A DNA stretch of 64,000 nucleotides from Quillaja saponaria (Eukaryota > Streptophyta > Magnoliopsida > Fabales > Quillajaceae). The stretch is taken from the NCBI GenBank assembly GCA_029379385.1, contig CM055611.1, forward strand, positions 13,400,062-13,464,061, in the 5' to 3' direction. The notes under the pieces are model-generated. The model saw nothing but the letters and a program-made list of their open reading frames with translations, was not told the DNA's origin and did no database searches. Shown here piece after piece: positions 11,504 through 23,500 of this stretch. How positions within the stretch are numbered: the first letter of the stretch is position 1; each line of letters begins with the position of its first letter. Both the position numbers and the translations under genes were made by a program.

Positions 11504-11966
11504 TAAGGCTGGCAATGAGAATGAACTGAGATAGCTCGCAATCTAGCTCTTTAAGGGCTTGGTTGGAGCTCAACTCTTTTACTAAACAAGCCAATATTGA
11601 GTTTCATTTTGAGCTCATTTAGTAAAATGAGCCAAGCTTAATCTTTCTAAAACTCAGTTCGTAAGTTTGTGAGCCAGCTCATTTAGTATTATTTAGTAAA
11701 TGTTTTATTATTTATATATAAAATTTATTATAAGTTGTAACTTGGTTTGGTGGTAAGTTATGTAAAAACTTACTAAGTCATGGGTTCAACCCTTTTTGAC
11801 TACAAAATCTTTTTAGAATTTTCAAAAAACCTTCAAGAGCCCTTAATGAACTTAGATTCCGCAAGCCCTTAATGAAAACAAGTCAAGCTTAAGTTTGTCT
11901 ATAACTTAACAAACTGAGTCAAGCTTTGCCAAAGCTAGGCTCAAGCTCGGCTCGTTGCCACCCCTA
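11504..11966. mobile_element. hAT-like MITE, copy A (463 bp)
   Basis: The ends read TAAGGCTGGCAATGAG and, in reverse complement of the right end, TAGGGGTGGCAACGAGCC. A perfect 8-bp direct repeat ATTATAAG flanks it (11496-11503, 11967-11974), the duplication length of hAT elements. A second copy in inverted orientation lies at 48934-49416. Both are rich in GAGCTC, AGCCAAGCTTAA and GGCTC blocks and encode nothing. The centre of each holds TAGTAAATGTTT and TTTATATAT tracts. Confidence 0.85.
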
Positions 11967-11974
11967 ATTATAAG
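11967..11974. repeat. 8-bp target duplication ATTATAAG, right
   Basis: Identical to 11496-11503. Confidence 0.85.
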
Positions 11975-12555
11975 TAGTCATCATGTGCTGCTAGGCACTA
12001 ATCTTGACTTGTAAGAAACCTTGATATTTAATTAATTATATATAGATGATTAATTAATTAATTAATTTTAATCAAAGGGTGAATTAAAAACAATTTTAAC
12101 TTAAATAATTAAAATGAGTTCTAATTTAATTGGATAGGTTCTAATAACATGTCTACTGCCATCAATAATTTAAACCTAAAGGGTCACACACAATAGTACG
12201 ATATTCAATTAAGGAGAGTTTTGGTAAAGTCATAATTATTATAGTTTGTTAAGCATTAGGTTTAATTATGATAAAATCCTAATGTTAGTAGCATCTCCAA
12301 TTTATTAAGATTGTCCAATATATTGGGAGATAGCTAGTCTTTATAAATATAAGACTTAATAAGCTAGAAAAAATAGAAGATAAAATAAGTGTACATATTG
12401 TACAGAGAGCCTAAAAATATTTAGAAGGATTTAGGCCAAGTACAGTTCCTATATTACAAGAAAACTTCGATAACTTGCACACAAGAAATATAGTGAACTA
12501 AGTGTATGCTTTGCCTTCAAAGGATTAAATTTATGTTCCCATTTACGAATTGTTA
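11975..12555. other. No gene recognised
   Basis: AT-rich, with short TTAATTAATTAATT runs at 12050-12070. Nothing else is supported. Confidence 0.4.
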
Positions 12556-12559
12556 GATA

Positions 12560-13080
12560 GTGAACGAAAATCATCCAAAGGCCCCATTAACATAGCTTAT
12601 GAATCAAGTCTTCTATGAAAATCGAATTAAAAAAACTCGTTTTCAAGATCAATGACTTTGAGAACTCCTCTTGGTTTCCAAATCTGATAATGCTTCTTAC
12701 ATAAGAAATTATAACCTATATTCTTCCCCTAGCATTCTGATTACAAGAGACCTTCTCTATAGTCCATTCAGTCTGACCTTCTCCTCCTTAGATAACCGAA
12801 TGTTTGGACTATCATCGCTATCCTGGCCACTTCCTTCTCTTCATCATCGTCATTGCTGTCTAGGTCATATTCTTCAACATCAGACCCTTGGCCTTCATAC
12901 TCCATACCTTCATGCATAGTATCACCACCTAGAACTAAATCCTTATAAGAGATCTTTCGAGTGACTTCCTCCATAAAGCATGAGTAGTCCACTCCTCCTC
13001 CTACAGTTTCTCCTAACCCTACCTTGACCTTCTTATTACTCATTTGGAGCAAATCTTCTTCTTCGAAGGACCTCCCTCAC
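12560..13080 (-). pseudogene. L1-type LINE ORF1 fragment (DUF4283-like)
   Basis: On the minus strand a 94-codon open stretch (13052-12768) has an acidic linker with SDVEEYDLDSNDDDEE. Past its end, in shifted frames, come IGYNFLCKKHYQIWKPRG and VIDLENEFF. That order (acidic N-terminus, then an LW-x-P-G block and a VIDLxNDFF block) is the N-terminal part of the ORF1 gag-like protein of plant L1-type LINEs. The same order appears in the LINE at 46.5-46.95 kb. Zinc finger, endonuclease and reverse transcriptase are missing, so this is an isolated fragment. Confidence 0.62.
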
Positions 13081-13084
13081 TCAC

Positions 13085-13803
13085 CTCTCTCGTTGCCCTT
13101 TGTTTATTGTTTTTTTTTTAAATCTAAATAAATTAAATCATTTGAAATATAATATGTTGTATTATTAAAATAGTACCAATTTAGGTTAAAGGTATTTAAC
13201 AAACAAATAAACTTTTAACAATAATGTAAAGTTTAACTCAACTTCCTTATATAAATTTATAACATTTTCTATTATATTTTTTCATATGTTTAAAGCTTTT
13301 TTATGACATAATTAATGAGACTTCAATAAATTGCTTTATTTGATCAAAGTGAAAAAGTGATAAGGTACCTCTTGAAACTAGCCTTAATTGGTTTTAAATA
13401 TACTATTTATTATTAATTTTTAAAAATCGATTTATAACTTCATTGCAAAGAAAATTATTTATTAAGAATATAAGATTGTGCAATGTTGTCAATAGGTAAT
13501 CAAAATTGAAGAGTCCAGAAATACCAACTCTATACAAAACATGTACAATATAGAATTATTCAAATAATATATTAGATTATATAGTAATTTTGTTGTTGTA
13601 TAAGGATTTATCACCATGCCTACACATGGAGTCAACTCTTAAATCTTGCTCTTTTCTACCTAAGAGTTAAAGTTCATATTGTGATATCAAATCTTAAAGT
13701 ATGATATGTTTTATTCCAAGTTTTGTTTTAGATTAAATTGGTATTATGACAACTCAAATCAAAGCTAATAGAATAACATCTCACCTCACACTATTTACTT
13801 TTT
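13085..13803. other. No gene recognised
   Basis: AT-rich, no supported feature. Confidence 0.4.
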
Positions 13804-13812
13804 TATATTATA
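13804..13812. repeat. 9-bp target duplication TATATTATA, left
   Basis: Identical to 14581-14589. Confidence 0.72.
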
Positions 13813-14580
13813 GGGTTAATTTCACTTTACCCTCAAGAACTACCACTAGTTTTAAAATAATCCTCATGAACTATTAAATTAGATATAAAATCCCCTTATT
13901 TGAGTAATAATTATCATCCAAATTAGTTATTAGAACTAACAAATTAACTTTTAAAAGACTAAATTACCGTCATTATAATTTTCTTTTATGTCTTCTCCTT
14001 TTTTATATCTTTTTCTTTTTATTTTCTATAAAATTAAACTTTTTATATTGATTCAATTTTAGCATATATAAATAATATTTGAATTATTCTTAATTTTTAT
14101 TTTCTTGTCATAATATTTAAATTATCAATAGATTTACTAATATTATGTTTCTCATTTATAGAAATTATACAATTTTTAATTTTCATTTTAATGATAATAT
14201 TTTCATCTAATTTTTTTTTATTTCTTATTAATGTATTACAACTATTAAAGAATATACTAAAATGGGATAAATATGAAAATTTTAATTTCTGGAAAAAAAA
14301 AAAAAGAAAAAAAAAAAGACAACATAAAACAATAGAAAATATATAGAAAGTGAAACCAGAAAAAAAAAAAAAAAAAAAAAAAGGAAGGAGAAAGAAGCTC
14401 ATAATAAGGATAGTTTAGTCTTTTAAAAGTTAATTTGTTAGATTTAATGACTAAATTGGATGAATTGGGGTTATTTGCTAATTATGACCCAAATAAGGAG
14501 GTTATGTACTTAATGTAATAATTCATGCATATTATTTGCAAAACGAATGGTTGTTTATGGGGGTAAAGTGTAATTGACCC
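13813..14580. mobile_element. Mutator-like MITE (768 bp)
   Basis: The left end GGGTTAATTTCACTTTACCC and the reverse complement of the right end, GGGTCAATTACACTTTACCC, begin inverted repeats that remain alignable for about 180 bp. Both arms carry TAACAAATTAACTTTTAAAA. Perfect 9-bp direct repeats TATATTATA flank it (13804-13812, 14581-14589), as expected for Mutator-like transposition. The interior has A and T homopolymers and no transposase; an open stretch of phenylalanine codons on the minus strand is the poly-A tract read backwards. Confidence 0.8.
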
Positions 14581-14589
14581 TATATTATA
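14581..14589. repeat. 9-bp target duplication TATATTATA, right
   Basis: Identical to 13804-13812. Confidence 0.72.
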
Positions 14590-14857
14590 ATTTTGTGAAA
14601 CATGTGGTTATTCAGTTATAGCATTATACTTTATATTATGTTGAAATTACACTCATAAAACCAATCTCAATCAATTGATAACAAGAGAAGAGGTCCATTG
14701 GCTTATCTATAATGTGAAAATCCACTATGTTATCAATGTAGGGAGTTACCACAGTGATCACACCCAGTCACATGGATTAAGTTCAAGCACATTGCTAGAG
14801 AGGTTTATGAGGCACTTGGGCTAGAGTGTTGGAGCATTAGAGAGGATTAGAACCCAT

Positions 14858-15130
14858 CTCTTGATATCATTTTAAACAAAAAGTGTTTCAATAAAATTGT
14901 ATTGGTTGATATGAATATACAAAATGGAAGCCTGTTTATATAGGCAATACAAGTTCACCTAATATAACAAACCTATTTTAATATAAGGCTAAGTACAATA
15001 GTAATATATATTTATTCAAAATTAGGCCTAAATTATGTACCATACAATAATAATGTATTTACACAAAATCAAGCCTAAATCATAGACCATAAATCATGGA
15101 CCGTAATATACTCTAACTTATTGAGTTACA
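14858..15130 (-). mobile_element. Possible copia-type LTR with primer-binding site
   Basis: On the minus strand the segment begins TGTAACTC (15130) and has a TATA box TATATAAA (14935-14942). It then has a leader ending TTTTGTTTAAAA, followed by TGATATCAAGAG (14858-14869), a near match to the initiator-tRNA-Met primer site TGGTATCAGAGC. This order fits an LTR followed by a PBS. The LTR does not end in CA and no gag is recognised downstream (14590-14857), so the call is tentative. Confidence 0.4.
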
Positions 15131-15602
15131 GGGACATGAAGATGTACAAATAATTTATGCATCTTTATGAAACATAAATAATATTTCTTTTCTTATTAGT
15201 TAAAGAAAAGAAATATATCTAGCTATGAAGCTAAAATTATAGATTTAGCTCCATACCTTTAAGGTATGTGTAGGTTCAAATGATAAAATAACTTCGTTTT
15301 TATAAAGAAATTGTAGTTAATTTCAATTTATTTCCAATTGAGTGCTATAACATTCTCTGTAAGAATACCTTCATTAATATCAATTATCATTTTTTAAAAT
15401 CACCATCAACTCGTCAATACCATAGTATTTTCTAAAACAAAATTCTGGAAAAAAGACACTCACAAAAATGAACTTTGACTTTCATTTATCTTAAGTAGCT
15501 TTACTAACTTAATTGATTACTGTAGAATAATTCAAATTAAAAATTTGGAAATAAATAAATAAACTATTGAAAATTGTAGACATATAAAGAAGAGATTACT
15601 CA
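15131..15602. other. No gene recognised
   Basis: No coding or repeat boundary supported. Confidence 0.4.
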
Positions 15603-16985
15603 TGTCACACCCCACATGAAGGTATGATCGGTCGGAAAAATAGATGACCAAACCCTCAGTAATCCTGACTCGAAATTCAAAAGAATTGCAGACACTCATT
15701 AAAAGATAACTTTATAGGAATATAATTAACTTATGTACATGTTCACTAAAAGGAATAATATTATTTTTAAAAAAATTCAGCAGAGGTTCCCTGTGAAGTA
15801 GAATGTGCCCAAGTAGTACACATAATATATATAACCCTATAACACAACAACAAGGCAACAAAATAGTACAATAACCACATGATGCTTCGCTCCATTTTAT
15901 ACCATATAAATTAACAATCAAACTATTACACAAATCAAAAATTAAGACTCAAGCCCTAATGTGATTGTAACGCTTCATCCCTTGGCTTCAAGGAAGTGAT
16001 CTTGATACTAAGAATATGACTAACATATGTTCACTATCGGCAAGTTAAGTGTTAGTCGGTAAAGTTTGCTAATCCTAATACTAAGAAAAAAATAAATAAA
16101 TAAACGAGGTGTAAGTTATAAAGACTAAGTGAGTAAAAAACGTACCCAAAGGGTGCTAGTATCAATCAACATTTAATTCTAATATATATGCATATTAGTT
16201 TCACATCAACATAACTTACTAAGCAAATCAAATTTCACATGTATACACAAGCACACATACACACACACATATATATAAATACTCATAGAAAATCATATTT
16301 AAACAAATCAAGCAAAGCATACAAAAAAGCTAATTGAAGTAACTCATTGCCTACACACTATATACACATCATTTTCAGGCTTTTTTCTCTTGCATACCAA
16401 GAATGAATATATATTTCTCACATAAACTCCTTAGGGCTAAGTTACTTGAATATTTTTGTTCGAATATTGAATAAACAAATCAAATGTATCCTAGGTGCAT
16501 CTGGATTCTATCTCATATATAAAAACAGTTTCAATGGCCCTTATCAAACACAAATAAAGTTTCACATCAAAACACAATACAACCAATACTAGAATGTCAA
16601 CAACATAGCATTTTTACCAATTAATTCAATCAAAGTGTTAAACACTTATATTTGAGAATTATATTTACATTATACACATATATACATCTAAACAAATACT
16701 CATAACACAGTAACAACCAAAGGATAACATTTTTCACTCACTAGGTTTATGAATTTGGCTCATCCTTCCTTCTTGAATCCAAAGGTGTTGATGGATCAAT
16801 AACATGTTCCGGAGCTGAAAATCATAATTTCAAGTATTACCTAGTTTATAAACTTCATGGTTATAATCCTCTAATTATCAAAACCTATCTATATAGAGTT
16901 TTATGCATTCCTTTGAAACTAATTTCTATTAGGTATTTTAACAAATATCTTAAGGGCATAATTAATTTCATTTCATGTGTATGTG

Positions 16986-17020
<35 letters not shown>

Positions 17021-17820
17021 CCAAAAAGTCAATACAATTCCATCAATTTCTATATTACTTATATTCCAAATGTCAACCTTGAAATTAGTTTAGCTAATCA
17101 AATTAATCAAAAAGCTTGGATTATATATATTTCCAACAACAATCCTACCTATTCTAAACTTTCCTTTTTCCTTAAAAACTTAACCACTTTGTCAATCACT
17201 TTCAAATTCTAATTCATTCTCTAAATTTCCTAAATTCAACCCTTAAACAGTTGCTAAATGAAAATACTCTAACTCCACAAAAAAAAAATATTAATTTACT
17301 TGAACAAAAGGCTTTGAATTTACCATCACTTTGGTTGTTCAACCAAGACAAAGTGGTGGTTGAACTAAGGAGTATGGCTTCCATTTAGAATAGCTTAAAA
17401 TCACCTCTAATTTACCCTCACAAGCTGCAACTGAACTCTTTCCAAGTTCAGCCACAACTAGCTAGTCTAAGAAGGAATAAAAGCCAACCAGGCCAATCTA
17501 CCTTCACAGTGGCTGATTGCTAATTTTATGATGGTTACTACACGACTTCAAGGAAAAGAGAAGCACAAGGCTAAAGAAAACCAACCAAAACAGGGCTAAA
17601 ATTTACTGAACATAATTGCTATTCAAAAAGGAAGTTAAAGATGTGTCAGTTTGGGAGAAAGAGTTGGATGAACTGGCAAGTGCAAAAGAGCTGAACAAAA
17701 CACCAAAACCCCACCAAGAAGAGAGTGAAACTCTTGGCCAAAAGAAAAGCAAGGGAGGATTCCAGAAACAAAGGAATGAGTCAGTTAAAGAGGAAAAAGA
17801 AATAAGAAGGAAAAGAGAAT
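15603..17820 (+). mobile_element. LTR-like sequence starting TGTCACACCCC (family also at 63.7 kb); end uncertain
   Basis: The first 350 bases align with the sequence from 63693 to the window end. Both start TGTCACACCCCA and both have a GACTxxxxGG block, CAAAACCCT/CAAACCTCTGTAA, AATTCAAAA and later GTGTGAxTGxAAxxTTTCATCC. The shared abrupt start, ending a pararetroviral frame at 63693, shows that it is a real element terminus. I infer a Ty3/gypsy-type LTR. No coding domain is seen. The right edge is set at the start of the LTR array (17821) for lack of a better boundary. A CA microsatellite (16996-17021) lies inside, and a lysine/glutamate-rich open stretch at 17616-17828 is probably not a gene. 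Confidence 0.45.
16985..17021. repeat. (TA)n(CA)n microsatellite
   Basis: Alternating TA followed by about 12 CA units, read directly from the sequence. Confidence 0.95.
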
Positions 17821-17997
17821 ACTCTTAGGGTTTGATCATTAATAAGCTATGTCCCATCTCCTCTCTCATTCAATGTCTTGCCTGATTGAGAGTTGCCATT
17901 AATCAGATAGTATGGAGAGAATACCTAACTGTATAAGGATTCAATGTAAGGTATACTTGCTTGAGGATTCATTTATTTATCTATTATGGCTCAATCA
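17821..17997 (+). mobile_element. LTR 1 of a tandem copia-type array (5' truncated)
   Basis: Aligns with the last 177 bases of the LTRs at 18855 and 20061, from ACTCTTAGGGTTTGAT to GGCTCAATCA. Its first ~190 bases are missing; the break abuts the TGTCACACCCC element. Confidence 0.7.
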
Positions 17998-18854
17998 AGG
18001 TAAGCAGTATTTATAATTATTATGTTCTAAATTCATATATGTGATCATGTAATTATAATTATATTGTCTTTGAATATATTGATATTGAAAAATGTTAGCA
18101 GACCCTTTAACCAAGGGACATACGAATGGGTTTCAAAAGTCATTGTTAATAATGTGAGTATTTTAGAGTCCTTTCATGTTTTTGGATAATGGGAGTTTGC
18201 TTCAATTAGCTCAACTAGTTAGCATATTATGTATGCTATTTTGTGACCCAATACATCCTTGTTGGATGGATGTGTTATGGTGTTAATAATAATTACTTTT
18301 ATTGTGATATGATTAATATTGTACGTGCACATATATTTATTTATATATGACTTGTCATTACAATAAAATCTTAATACTTAGTGTCTGTCTTAAGTATGAT
18401 GGTTTTTATCAATTTGGAGGTATGTCTCAAAATGGCATTAGTTGGATATCTTGATATTATGTTGAGATATACAAGCTTAAATTAAGCTTATGTAACTTCT
18501 AGTGCTTCTTAGAAGCATCTACTTTTAATAAAATCACCTGAGAACCGACAACTAAAATAACATATATTGATTATAGTTAGACACTATTTTCTTGTTACGC
18601 TATATATCTAAATCCCTTGCAAATTAGGTTGTTAGCATTTTAATCATGGATTGGTTTTGTGTTATTTAATAAGCATAATGATTGTTATGATTCAGTATTG
18701 ATAACTTAGTTAGGCTGTATTGTTTGAGGTGCGTCTCAAGACCTAAAGTTTTTAAAAATTATAACTGCCTAAAAGTTATACCTCCCTAGAGTCATTTAAA
18801 AAAATATGTTTTCCAAATTTTAAAACTAGAATTAATATCGCTCAAGTGGGAGAA
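17998..18854 (+). pseudogene. Internal segment 1 of the array: tail of a copia RNase H, otherwise non-coding
   Basis: Near its start (18090-18150) one frame reads KMLADPLTKGHTNGFQKS, the ADPLTKG motif that ends plant copia RNase H domains. It then runs non-coding for about 700 bp to a purine run AAGTGGGAGAA (18845-18854), which acts as a polypurine tract directly before the next LTR. Gag, protease, integrase, reverse transcriptase and an evident primer-binding site are missing. The same layout recurs in segment 2. Confidence 0.68.
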
Positions 18855-19225
18855 TGTTAGAAATTTTATGTGTGGACTGTCAATAATTATATTATTTTGG
18901 TTTTGATAAAAACGGGTTTAAGGTTTGGTCCAATTAAGACAGCCTAGTAAAAGCTCATTTGGTTTGTGTGATCATTTAGATTGGGCTCAAGCACAACTCT
19001 TTTTGTTAGATGTGGATTGGCGGTTAGTGTAGGTTGAGTAATGGGAGGACTCTTAGGGTTTGATTATTAATAGGCTATGTCCCCTCTCCTCTCTTATTCA
19101 GTATGTTGCCCCATTGAGAGCTACTATTAATTAAGGAGTACAAAGAAGAAGACCTAACTGTATAAGGATTCGATCTAAGGTGTACTTGCTTGAAAATTCA
19201 TTTATCCTCTGTTATGGCTCAATCA
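18855..19225 (+). mobile_element. LTR 2 of the tandem array (371 bp)
   Basis: Starts TGTTAGAAATTTTATGTG after a polypurine tract and ends GGCTCAATCA. It matches LTR 3 nearly throughout. LTR 3 has about 20 extra bases (near 20246-20268) containing AAGATGTCTTTAAT. Confidence 0.8.
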
Positions 19226-20060
19226 GATACGTGAGTATTTATAATTATTGTGTTCTAAATTCATGTTTCATTGTATGTGATCCTTTTTTGAACGTATTGA
19301 AATAGAAAAATATTGGTAGATCCTTTAACTAAGGGGTAGATATAGGACTGGGGTTTTCAAAAGTTATGTTAATAACATGAATATTTTAGAATCTTTTGAT
19401 GTTTTTGGATAGTGGGATATTGCTTCATTTTGTTCACAGTTAGCATATTATTTATGCTATTTTGTGACCTAGTACATTCTTGTTAGACGGTGTGTTATAA
19501 TTATAATAATAATTATTTTTATTATGATATAATGAATGTTGTTTGTGCACATATAATTCTTTATATACGACATGTCATTACATTAAAATCTTAAGGCTTG
19601 ATATATGTTTTTCGTATGACAGTTTGTCAATTTAGAGATATGTCTCAAAACTGCACTAGTTAGATATCTCAATATTATGGTTGAGACTTATAAGCTTAAA
19701 TTTATGTGATTTATAGTGCTTTTTGGAAGCATTCAGTTTTAATAAAATCACCCAGAGGACTGACAATAAAAATAATATATATTGATCACAGTTAGATGCT
19801 ATTTTCTTGCTATGCACATCTAAATCACTGACAGATTAGGTTGTTGGCATTTGTAACCATAGATTGTGTAGTTTAATGGGCTTAATGATTGTCATGATTT
19901 GATTTTGATAAATAAGTTGGGCTGCATTGCTTGAGATGCATCTAATGACCCTAGGCTTTTAAAAATTATGGCCACATAAAAGTTATACCTCCCGAGTGTC
20001 GTTTTCTAAAATATGTTTTCCAAATTTTAAAACTACACTAATGTTGCTCAAGTGGGGGAC
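19226..20060 (+). pseudogene. Internal segment 2 of the array (second copy of segment 1)
   Basis: Homologous to 17998-18854 throughout. It has the same RNase H tail in degraded form (KILVDPLTKG followed by a stop, near 19308-19340), the same AGCATATTATxTATGCTATTTTGTGACC block, and the purine tract AAGTGGGGGAC before LTR 3. The two copies differ visibly at many positions, so the duplication is not recent. Confidence 0.7.
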
Positions 20061-20451
20061 TGTTAGAAATTTTATGTGTAGACTGTTAATAATTGTAAGA
20101 TTTTGGTTTTGATAAAAATGGGTTTAATGTTTAGTCCAATTGAGACAGGCTGGTAAGAGCCCATTTGGTTTATGTAATCATTTGGATAGGGCTCAAGCAC
20201 ACCTCTTTTTGTTAGATGTGTATTGGCAGTTAGTGTAGGTTTAATGCCTTAAGATGTCTTTAATAGGAGGACTCGTAGTCTTCGATCATAAGTAGGCTAT
20301 GTCCCCTCTCTTATGTCAGTCAGTGTATCTTGCCCCATTGAGAGCTTGCCATTAACTAGAGAGTATGTAAAGAAAGACCTAACTATATAAGGATTCAATC
20401 TAAGGTGTGCTTGCTTGAGGATTCATTTATTCTGCTGTTATGACTCAATCA
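20061..20451 (+). mobile_element. LTR 3 of the tandem array (391 bp)
   Basis: Starts TGTTAGAAATTTTATGTG and ends GACTCAATCA. About 60 further bases (to 20515) match the start of the internal segment, so a third internal copy was begun and then lost. Confidence 0.78.
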
Positions 20452-20519
20452 GATATACGAACATTGATATTTATTGTGTTTTAAATTCATATATCTAATC
20501 CTGTAATTATATTACAAAT

Positions 20520-23500
20520 ACTACATGCATTCATTTTTATGTGTATAAAAATATTCTAATAGAAGAATAGTTAGTCTTAATTAAATTGGTTCATCTTTTA
20601 TTATAAATTTACGTATATAGACTAAAAAACTGAGAAATGTAATCACAATATACATATTTTATATAAATTTGGTAAAAGTGAAACTATGTTACTGAAAACT
20701 TAATTTATTAAGTGATATTTTATAAATAAGTTCTTTTAAAGAGAAAATGATCATGATTTATCTTTGTTTAAGAGTAAAACGTAAACAAGGTTGGATATAT
20801 TTCACATGGTCAAAATTAGAGTCGTGAACAGCCAATCTGTTTTATGTTAAGAAACTAACAGTTGAACTAAAAAATCTTTGAATATGTTCTGGACAGAGAC
20901 AACTAGCGGAAGAAGAATAAGGAAGTGGGATTGTAATAGTTAATTATATACAACACAAACAAAAGGGGAAAATATCAAATTAAATCTAATTTAAGATCCA
21001 GCAAGTAAACAAACATCATATTCATATATAGTTGAGTTTGAGATAGAAGGGTTTGCAGCATTTTTTCGAGATGGTAAGAATTTTTAGTCGAACTTAATTC
21101 TTGTTGTCACCTAATGAATTTGTGTGACAAAATGTAAAAGATGCAAATGTATTTTTTAAGTCTCACTAAACAGTTTAAGCTTTTGAGTGAAATAATTACT
21201 TAGTATCGAGCTTAAATGATCAAGTAATGTGTATATAGTTCAATCATTGTCATTATTAATTAGGCTTGAGAGGACATATTCAAGATTAAATAGGAATTAC
21301 AAATAACATGTTAGTCTAACGGTTAAGATAATAGTCAATAAGCACTCTTTCTGTTAGGTTGAGAGTTTGAGTTTTCTTGATAGTCCTTGTTGAGGTTAAA
21401 TTTACGTTCCCATGCATGATCGTGACTATTCTCGAAGGAACCTTAGTTTCTACCTTGACATAAATGCGGTGAGGGTTCTACTAAATATAAGGTGAGAGTT
21501 TAAGTTCTCTTGATAGTCCTTGTTGAAGGTGAATTTAAGTTCTCACACATAATCATGACTACTCTCGAAAGGACCCTTAATTTTGACCCTGACATAAGTG
21601 TTGTAAAGGTTTTTTTTCAAATAAATAGTAGGTAGTGATGTGGTCACAATATTATCTACTTGCATATATCAGAACTAGCCACCACCTATTTACTTAATTA
21701 TGTGACCCTAATGTATCTAATTTATACCAAATCAATTGTTATATTCTTAATCAGTCAGGAACTAGCTGTGAGTGTGATTCATACTTAGAATTCGTCTTCT
21801 GGCCGGTGCTGAAAGGTGAATCCAGCCTAATTAGGGTCCCAGTCAATATAGTTAACCATGCATGGCTCCAAATCTGGTAGGCAATCAAAGATAATTTGCA
21901 AAAATAACCATATCATACATTGCTCTAAATTCAATTAATGTTTCGATAACTTTCTGTAAGAGAGTTATACATGGTTACTGACCATTGAAGGTTTTTTTTT
22001 TTTTTTTGTCTAAGAATTATTGACTCTTGACTATCAACCATCAAATTGAACGTCAATGTGACGCTCTGAACAGTGATTTGGTGAATTCTTCGAATTCGAA
22101 TCAAATCATATATATATATATATATACAATGTTGGTGATAAAGACTATATAAAATTTTACGCAGGGGCTGCTTTTGTCATTGTCATAATTTTTAAAAGTT
22201 TTAATAGTGCCAATGTACAAACATTCACTATGCTAAGGGTTCGTAGATACTTTGTCACAAATTCAGTGAACCACGTGTTTTTTTGGGTTAAACAAAAAGA
22301 TGGTCCTCATTTCGTGTGTCCAGAGAGAGTGATGGGGTCATGATTATTTCAATTTTTATGAGTTCTTAATTAGTTGTAATTGTACTAAATTAAATTAAGA
22401 ATTTAATAATTAGTATTTAAATTTTACTTACAGTTGTATCATAGAATTATAATATTGTCCTTTCCATTAATTTTCTCTGTCCTGTATGCCAAAGGGGAAG
22501 AAAAGGGGAGAAGAAAATCCTTAATTAATTGGTAAAACACTATTGGTAAAGAGGCTTAATTATGTGTATTTAATTCCCACATTATTTGCTTCTATATTCA
22601 ACTAATGCTGTACACATGTCACATCTTTGTTATGTGTGTTGAATGAAGTCTGTATGTGGCTCTTGTTTGACATAAAATGATTAAAGTGAAAGTAGTGAAA
22701 AAGTGGAATATATGAAAGCAATATTAATGAATAAAAAAAAAGCAGAAAGCTACAAGCAAAATAGTGATGGAAGAATATTACACCAAAATAATTCGTTTAT
22801 AAGATGTTACAACACGGTTAAACTATCAGTTAGTTTATTGCGCTTATCAATGTGAATAAATTACTTATGGATTTAGTAATGGTAAAAATTAAATTAATGA
22901 ATTCTTTTAGATGAAAAGTAATATTTCAGAAATTAGATCAGTGATTTACTCAAAAAATCTGTTTAATATCATGTCATTGATTCAATCAAGATTATTTTAA
23001 TAATTGACTAGATGACATCATAAATGTATTAAATTATATTTTTTTAAATAGTATACAAATTTTTTTATTAATTATAAATACTAAATACAGAATAAAACAA
23101 AAAATAATAGTTAAATATTTATTAAATAATAAAAAGATCACATTACGAATAATCAAATATATATATTTAAATATTTATATAAAGGATCGATTCAATTAAC
23201 TTGTCACCCATTATCAATTATTTTGATTTTTTTTTATAATTTTTATGATTTTGACTGATCCAATTATCAAAATTATTTTTAAATTTATCAGATCCGATTC
23301 ATCACCACCCGAGTGACAATTAGATCAGCCTGCCCAAAACACTTTTTAAAACATGTAGTAAATATATTAATGAATTAGGTCCATTGGATGATTTGTTTGT
23401 AATCAAGTATCCATTATTTCAATTTTGCATTATAAAATTATTATGCAGAAGGAAATGTACCATATTAATTTGAAAATAATGAGTGTGGACTTGCCTATCT

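Noticed and set aside
14097..14402. 101-codon open stretch rich in phenylalanine (minus)
   Set aside because: It is A-homopolymer sequence inside the Mutator-like MITE read on the opposite strand.
16913..17212. 99-codon open stretch with repeated Thr-His
   Set aside because: The Thr-His run is the CA microsatellite; no domain or homologous neighbour.
17616..17828. 70-codon Lys/Glu-rich open stretch
   Set aside because: Purine-rich repeat DNA that runs into the LTR array; no recognisable family.
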